Source of the DNA: Pelobates cultripes
Taxonomy: Eukaryota > Chordata > Amphibia > Anura > Pelobatidae
Reading direction: 5' to 3'
Assembly: GCA_933207985.1 (NCBI GenBank)
Contig: OW240915.1
Coordinates: forward strand, 114,971,705 to 115,035,704
Length of the DNA: 64,000 nucleotides
Below the pieces are notes generated by a model, which saw only the letters and a list, made by a program, of their open reading frames with translations, did no database searches and was not told the origin of the DNA. Position numbers and translations under genes: made by a program. Shown in pieces: positions 59,901-64,000 of the stretch (its first letter is position 1; every line of letters starts with the position of its first letter).

Positions 59901-60984
59901 CATGACAACCTCTGTGACATGATCACAATCACTTTATTTAGTGATATCTCACTCAAAATAAACCCCATAAAAAAATGCACAGACCGCAAAATAAGTGCTG
60001 CTGTGCAAGAGCCAGTGATCTATACAGTGATCACTGGCAGGATAGGGGTTACTAGCTCCGAAGAGAGCCTTTGGGTCTTACAATTTTTCAAATCCCTATC
60101 TAAAACTACCTAAATCTCTACTTAAATCACAGATTTCTCTCTCTCTCTCTCTCCCGCTCTCTCTCCCGCTCTCTCGTGAAGAGAGGGAGCGAGATGCACA
60201 CTGATCAGAGTTAATATTTACTAATGTAACAGAGCTCCCTGTACCCCTGGCTGGGTACCTCCGACAAGGACCACTTCCTAGCTGGAACAGGGGACAAACC
60301 ACAGCACTTCTTTCCACAGTCGCCGAGGCTTGACTGGGGTCCTGGAGCCAAATGGGGAATTTGCTGTCAGTCCTGGGAGTTCTAGTCCTTACAAGGACTT
60401 TCTCCGTTAAATCCTCCACACTGGAACAGTGATTAAAGAGTAGCCTTTTCCCCTCCCAGTAACCAGACGACACATAGTTCTCAGAGTACAAGCTGGAATA
60501 CGTTTGCCAGCCACAACTGGCAACCCCCCTGGCAACCCACCCTGGACCTGAAAGACTACAGTAAAAACATACTTTACATGCGATTACGTTGGCTCTCAGG
60601 TCCAGGACAGGTCCAGGACACTCCCATACAAAACAAGATAATCCCTCCTCTGTGCTTGGGACATCATTGAATCAGAAACTGTACAACTCAATTATCTCCA
60701 GGCACAAAAAACACACTTCCCAAACACCCCAAAAGTAACTTAAGATTACATATGTGACCAACATATCCAAAAATCACCCAGATTGGTTCAGGGGTTCAGG
60801 AATTTCCTGGAAGTCCTAATTTGACCAACCGCACATATGGTCCCATGCCCAAAACAGTTCCAGAGAATCAGGGCTTGTGGTCGGTCTAGTTTGGTAGTTT
60901 AAAAACTAACAAACTACGAACATAGTCAATATTCTTAAGGAGAGAAAAAAAGGGTAGCAAGAGAGGTGAGGACGGACAACAGCT

Positions 60985-63005
60985 CAAATAGCTTGCCCTT
61001 CGGTGGGTCCCCGCTCAGATCTCAAACAGGTTTTAGCTCAACTTGTGCTAATACAGAAAGAACATCTATGAAGCATATCAGACTGGTCCCACCCAGACTG
61101 GTCCCACCCATATGGGCAGTCCAGATCGGAAATGAAGTTCCCTCTGCACGAGCGATTTGGCATCCCCCGGCGATCGTTTCAACCTTGTAAGGTATCATCA
61201 GTGAGCCTCTTGGGCCCCGATTCTTTTGCTCTCCATAAGTTTAAAGTTTAATTCAGACGTGGACCCCTTGCTCACGGTGCCTAGAGAGAGATCAGCTATG
61301 CCTCACAGCTAACAAGGCTGAAACGATCGTCTGGGGTTGCTTTGTCTCTCGTGCAGAGGGAACTTGCTGGCATTTCCATTAACAGATTTATTTAACCAAT
61401 CATTGTTAACAGGAGTAGTCCCAGAAGATTGGAAGTTAGCGAATGTGCCCATTCACAAGAAAGGTAGTAGGGAGGAGTCGGGCAACTATAGGCCAGTAAG
61501 CCCTACTTCAGTAGTGGGGAAAGTAATGGAAACCATGTTAAAGGATAGGATTGTTGAACATCTAAAACACATGGATTTCAAGATCAGAGACAACATGGGT
61601 TTACTTCAGGGAGATCATGCCAAACTAATCTTATTGATTTTTTTGATTGGGTAACTAAAATAATAGATCAGGGTGGTGCAGTAGACATTGCTTACCTAGA
61701 TTTCAGTAAGGCTTTTGACACTGTTGCACATAGAAGGCTTATCAATAAATTGCAATCTTTAAGTTTGGATTCCAATATTGTTGAATGGGTAAGGCAGTGG
61801 CTGAGTGACAGGCAACAGAGGGTTGTAGTCAATGGAGTATATTCGAAGCATAGGCTTGTCACCAGTGGGGTACCTCAGGGATCTGTACTTGGACCCATTC
61901 TCATTAATATTTTTTATTAGTGATATTGCAGAAGGTCTTGATGGTAAGGTATGTCTTTTTGCTGATGATACTAAGATATGTAACAGGGTTACATAGAAAC
62001 ATAGATGTTTGATGTTCCAGGAGGGATAAGCCAAATTACAAATGATTTAGGTACACTAGAAAAATGGTCAGAGTTGTGGCAACTGACATTTAATGTGGAT
62101 AAGTGCAAGATAATGCATCTTGGACGTAAAAACCCAAGGGCAGAGTATAGAATTTTTGATAGAGTTCTAACCTCAACATCTTAGGAAAGGGATTTAGGGG
62201 TGATTATTTCTGATGACTTAAAGGTAGGCAGACAATGTAATGTGAAATGCCAGCAGAATGCTTGGTTGTATAGGGAGAGGTATTAGCATTAGAAAGAGGG
62301 AAGTGCTCATGCCATTGTACAGAACACTGGTGAGACCTCACTTGGAGTATTGTACACAGTACTGGAGACCCTATCTCCAGAAGAATATTGATACTTTAGA
62401 GAGAGTTCAGAGAAGGGCTACTAAACTGGTTCGTGGATTGCAGGATAAAACTTACAAGGAAAGGTTAAAGGAACTTAACATGTATAGCTTGGAGGAAAGA
62501 CGAGACAGCGGGGATATGATAGAAACATTTAAATACATAAAGGGAATCAACACAGTAAAGGAAGAGACTATATTTAAAAGAAGAAACACTACCACAACAA
62601 GAGGACATAGTCTTAAATTAGAGGGGCAAAGGTTTAAAAATAATATCCGGAAGTATTACTTTACTGAGAGGGAAGTGGATGCATGGAATTGCCTTCCAGC
62701 TGTAGTGGTAGAGGTTAACACAGTAAAGGAGTTTAAGCATGCATGGAATATGCAATAGGCTATCCTAACCATAAGATAAGGCCAGGGACTAATGAAATGA
62801 TTTTTAAAAATTGGGCAGACTAGATGGGCCGAATGGTTCTTATCTGCCGTCACATTCTATGTTTCTATTTCGGATCTGGACTGCCTGTATGGGTGGGACC
62901 AGTCTGGTATGTTTCAGAGATGTTCTCTATGTAATGGCACAAGATGAGCTAAAACCAGCTTGATATCTGAACGGGGACCCACCAAAGGGCAGGCTCGTTC
63001 AGCTG
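60985..63005. repeat. Inverted repeat interrupted by the LINE
   Basis: 60985-61190 pairs with the complement of 61310-61362 joined to 62869-63005. Shared words include 'GGTGGGTCCCCG', 'CAGACTGGTCCCACCCA' and 'AAGTTCCCTCTGCACGAG'. The unpaired loop is about 61190-61310. Confidence 0.8.
61363..62868 (+). pseudogene. CR1-like LINE with near-intact RT C-terminal half
   Basis: The plus strand reads 'VVPEDWKLANVPIHKKGSRE', 'NYRPVSPTSVVGKVMETML', '[20 protein letters not shown]', '[17 protein letters not shown]' and 'VCLFADDTK', then an open 166-codon stretch (62258-62758) with 'LVRPHLEYCTQYWRPYLQ' and 'LERVQRRATKLVRGL'. A frameshift near 61910 and a stop at about 62185 break it. The 3' tail ends in 'CACATTCTATGTTTCT' at about 62866. 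The same family as the 28903-29805 fragment. Confidence 0.88.
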
Positions 63006-63460
63006 CTGCCCGTTCTCAGTAAACTCTTGCGCCCCGTTTTTTTGTAGTCTATATTCTTACCCTTGAGCTTGTTCCCCTTGTTCCACCGAACAATGTCTTT
63101 CTAAGTGTTGTAGATCCGAACGCAGGCGATTATGGAAGTCCAGTGGTGTTCGGGAGCTTGTGTTCATGCGAACAACATGGCTGCCACCTCGTGGTTGTCC
63201 ATAGGAATTGCGGCCACCCAGACGAACACTTAGAAAACTGCGTTGGAAATTGCCACAAAGTAACAAATAGGCTTAACCAAACTGCAGGGTGGTCTCTGGT
63301 TCTTGCGGCTGTTCAGTTCCCGAACCATATAGTCCAAATACACGAACGGAGACTTTAACAGTACATTTTTACAGGGTCCATAGTCTGTGGGCAGGATGCT
63401 GGTAAACGGGGTTCTCCAGGAGCTCGTGGCAAACTCACTTGGAAACTGAAGTTTTTCACA

Positions 63461-64000
63461 ACGATTATTGACCTGATTAGACAAATGGGGATCATAGTTA
63501 TAATAAAATTGTTATAGGGTCAAGCTCTGATTGGATGACCCTAGCCTGCCTCTATAATGAAGCCACATGACTGGGGGGACGGGGACCCCTCATATGACTT
63601 TGGGGAGGGGGGACCCCTTGAGGCACTCAGCCTGCCCGATTGTTTCAGATGCTCTGTGTAGTGGAGAGCTGCTACCACACAGGCTAAATCCGCTGTAGAT
63701 CCCAGTATGGCTCAGGAACAAGCAATAAGCCCAGGCACAGTACCAACATTGAGAGAATAATCCAGCAGTATAACAAGCACAATCAGCAGTAAAATCCAAT
63801 AGTATCCCATTACCTTTCCCAATAACTGGACGACACACAGTATCAGGAGCAGAACTCGACTTTAATCAATCAACCCCTGCTTTTATGCAATGCTCCCATG
63901 CAAGGGAGACACCCACAATAATTAGTACAGTAACCAATAATATTACAGTAACCACCCACCATTCTCATCCCCTCAGATAAGCATTTAACATAATTAACAA
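63461..64000. other. Start of another LTR-like sequence, cut by the window end
   Basis: 'CCCAATAACTGGACGACACAC' at 63818 resembles 'CCCAATAACGAGACGACACTT' in the solo LTR at 52287, in the same orientation. The boundaries are not seen. Confidence 0.4.

Larger units (their letters stand above)
60225..63460 (-). mobile_element. LTR with internal palindrome, split by a LINE
   Basis: The left edge TGTAACAGAGCTCCC at 60225 resembles inverted ends of the TGTAACGG family. The right part at 63375-63460 resembles the outer end of the LTRs at 18263 and 21514 ('CCATAGTCTGTGGGCAGGAT'). Without the LINE it is about 1.7 kb. Flanks ACTAA and ACGAT do not make a convincing duplication. Confidence 0.55.

Overview
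The window looks like a repeat-rich vertebrate genome, most likely an anuran amphibian. The evidence is one large vertebrate gene in small and giant exons with clean GT-AG junctions, plus the mixture of repeats around it: CR1-like LINEs, a DIRS-like retrotransposon, a Penelope-like element, Ty3-type LTR elements, hAT, Tc1/mariner and piggyBac transposons. This mixture is typical of frogs. The species cannot be named from the sequence.

The only protein gene I can support is on the plus strand: a TRANK1-type gene (TPR and ankyrin repeat-containing protein 1, a UvrD-like superfamily 1 helicase fold). Eleven exons from 1344 to 35591 join in phase at every junction and give about 2337 codons without a stop or frameshift. 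In order they encode ankyrin-like repeats, a helicase core split over five exons (Walker A, DEIQD, GDTAQS, QNYRS, EAKGLEFDD, YTAITRAR), TPR-like helical repeats and a long C-terminal region ending in a CxxC-containing segment. The 5' exons lie before the window. No downstream exon was recognised, although the last exon ends in a usable donor.

Region 1-35.6 kb: gene plus introns. The introns hold a DIRS-like fragment and its terminal-repeat relatives (6.9-10.3 kb), a 100-base assembly gap (11141-11240), CR1-like LINE fragments (13.2-14.8 and 28.9-29.8 kb), Tc1/mariner pieces (15.3-16.25 and 24.3-25.6 kb), and a complete LTR element with perfect target-site duplications but no pol gene (18263-22829). 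That element carries a 48-bp coding minisatellite and two LTRs whose ends differ.

Region 35.6-64 kb: almost wholly transposable elements and simple repeats. Main items are paired long hairpins (36.7-36.9 kb), a complete hAT-type element with 8-bp duplications (40024-42104), compound GT/AC minisatellites (42.2-43.2 kb), a minus-strand Ty3-type LTR element keeping gag, protease and integrase but lacking reverse transcriptase (43935-47712), a Penelope-like element split by several nested insertions (48.4-56.4 kb), a decayed piggyBac transposase with roughly 355-bp tandem repeats behind it (57.0-59.9 kb), and an LTR carrying a palindrome that a CR1-like LINE has split (60.2-63.5 kb).

There is no operon-like cooperation here. 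The biology is one host gene expanded by layers of mobile elements whose nesting gives a relative order of insertion. I found no clear new functional system; the strongest unusual object is the LTR element at 18.3-22.8 kb.
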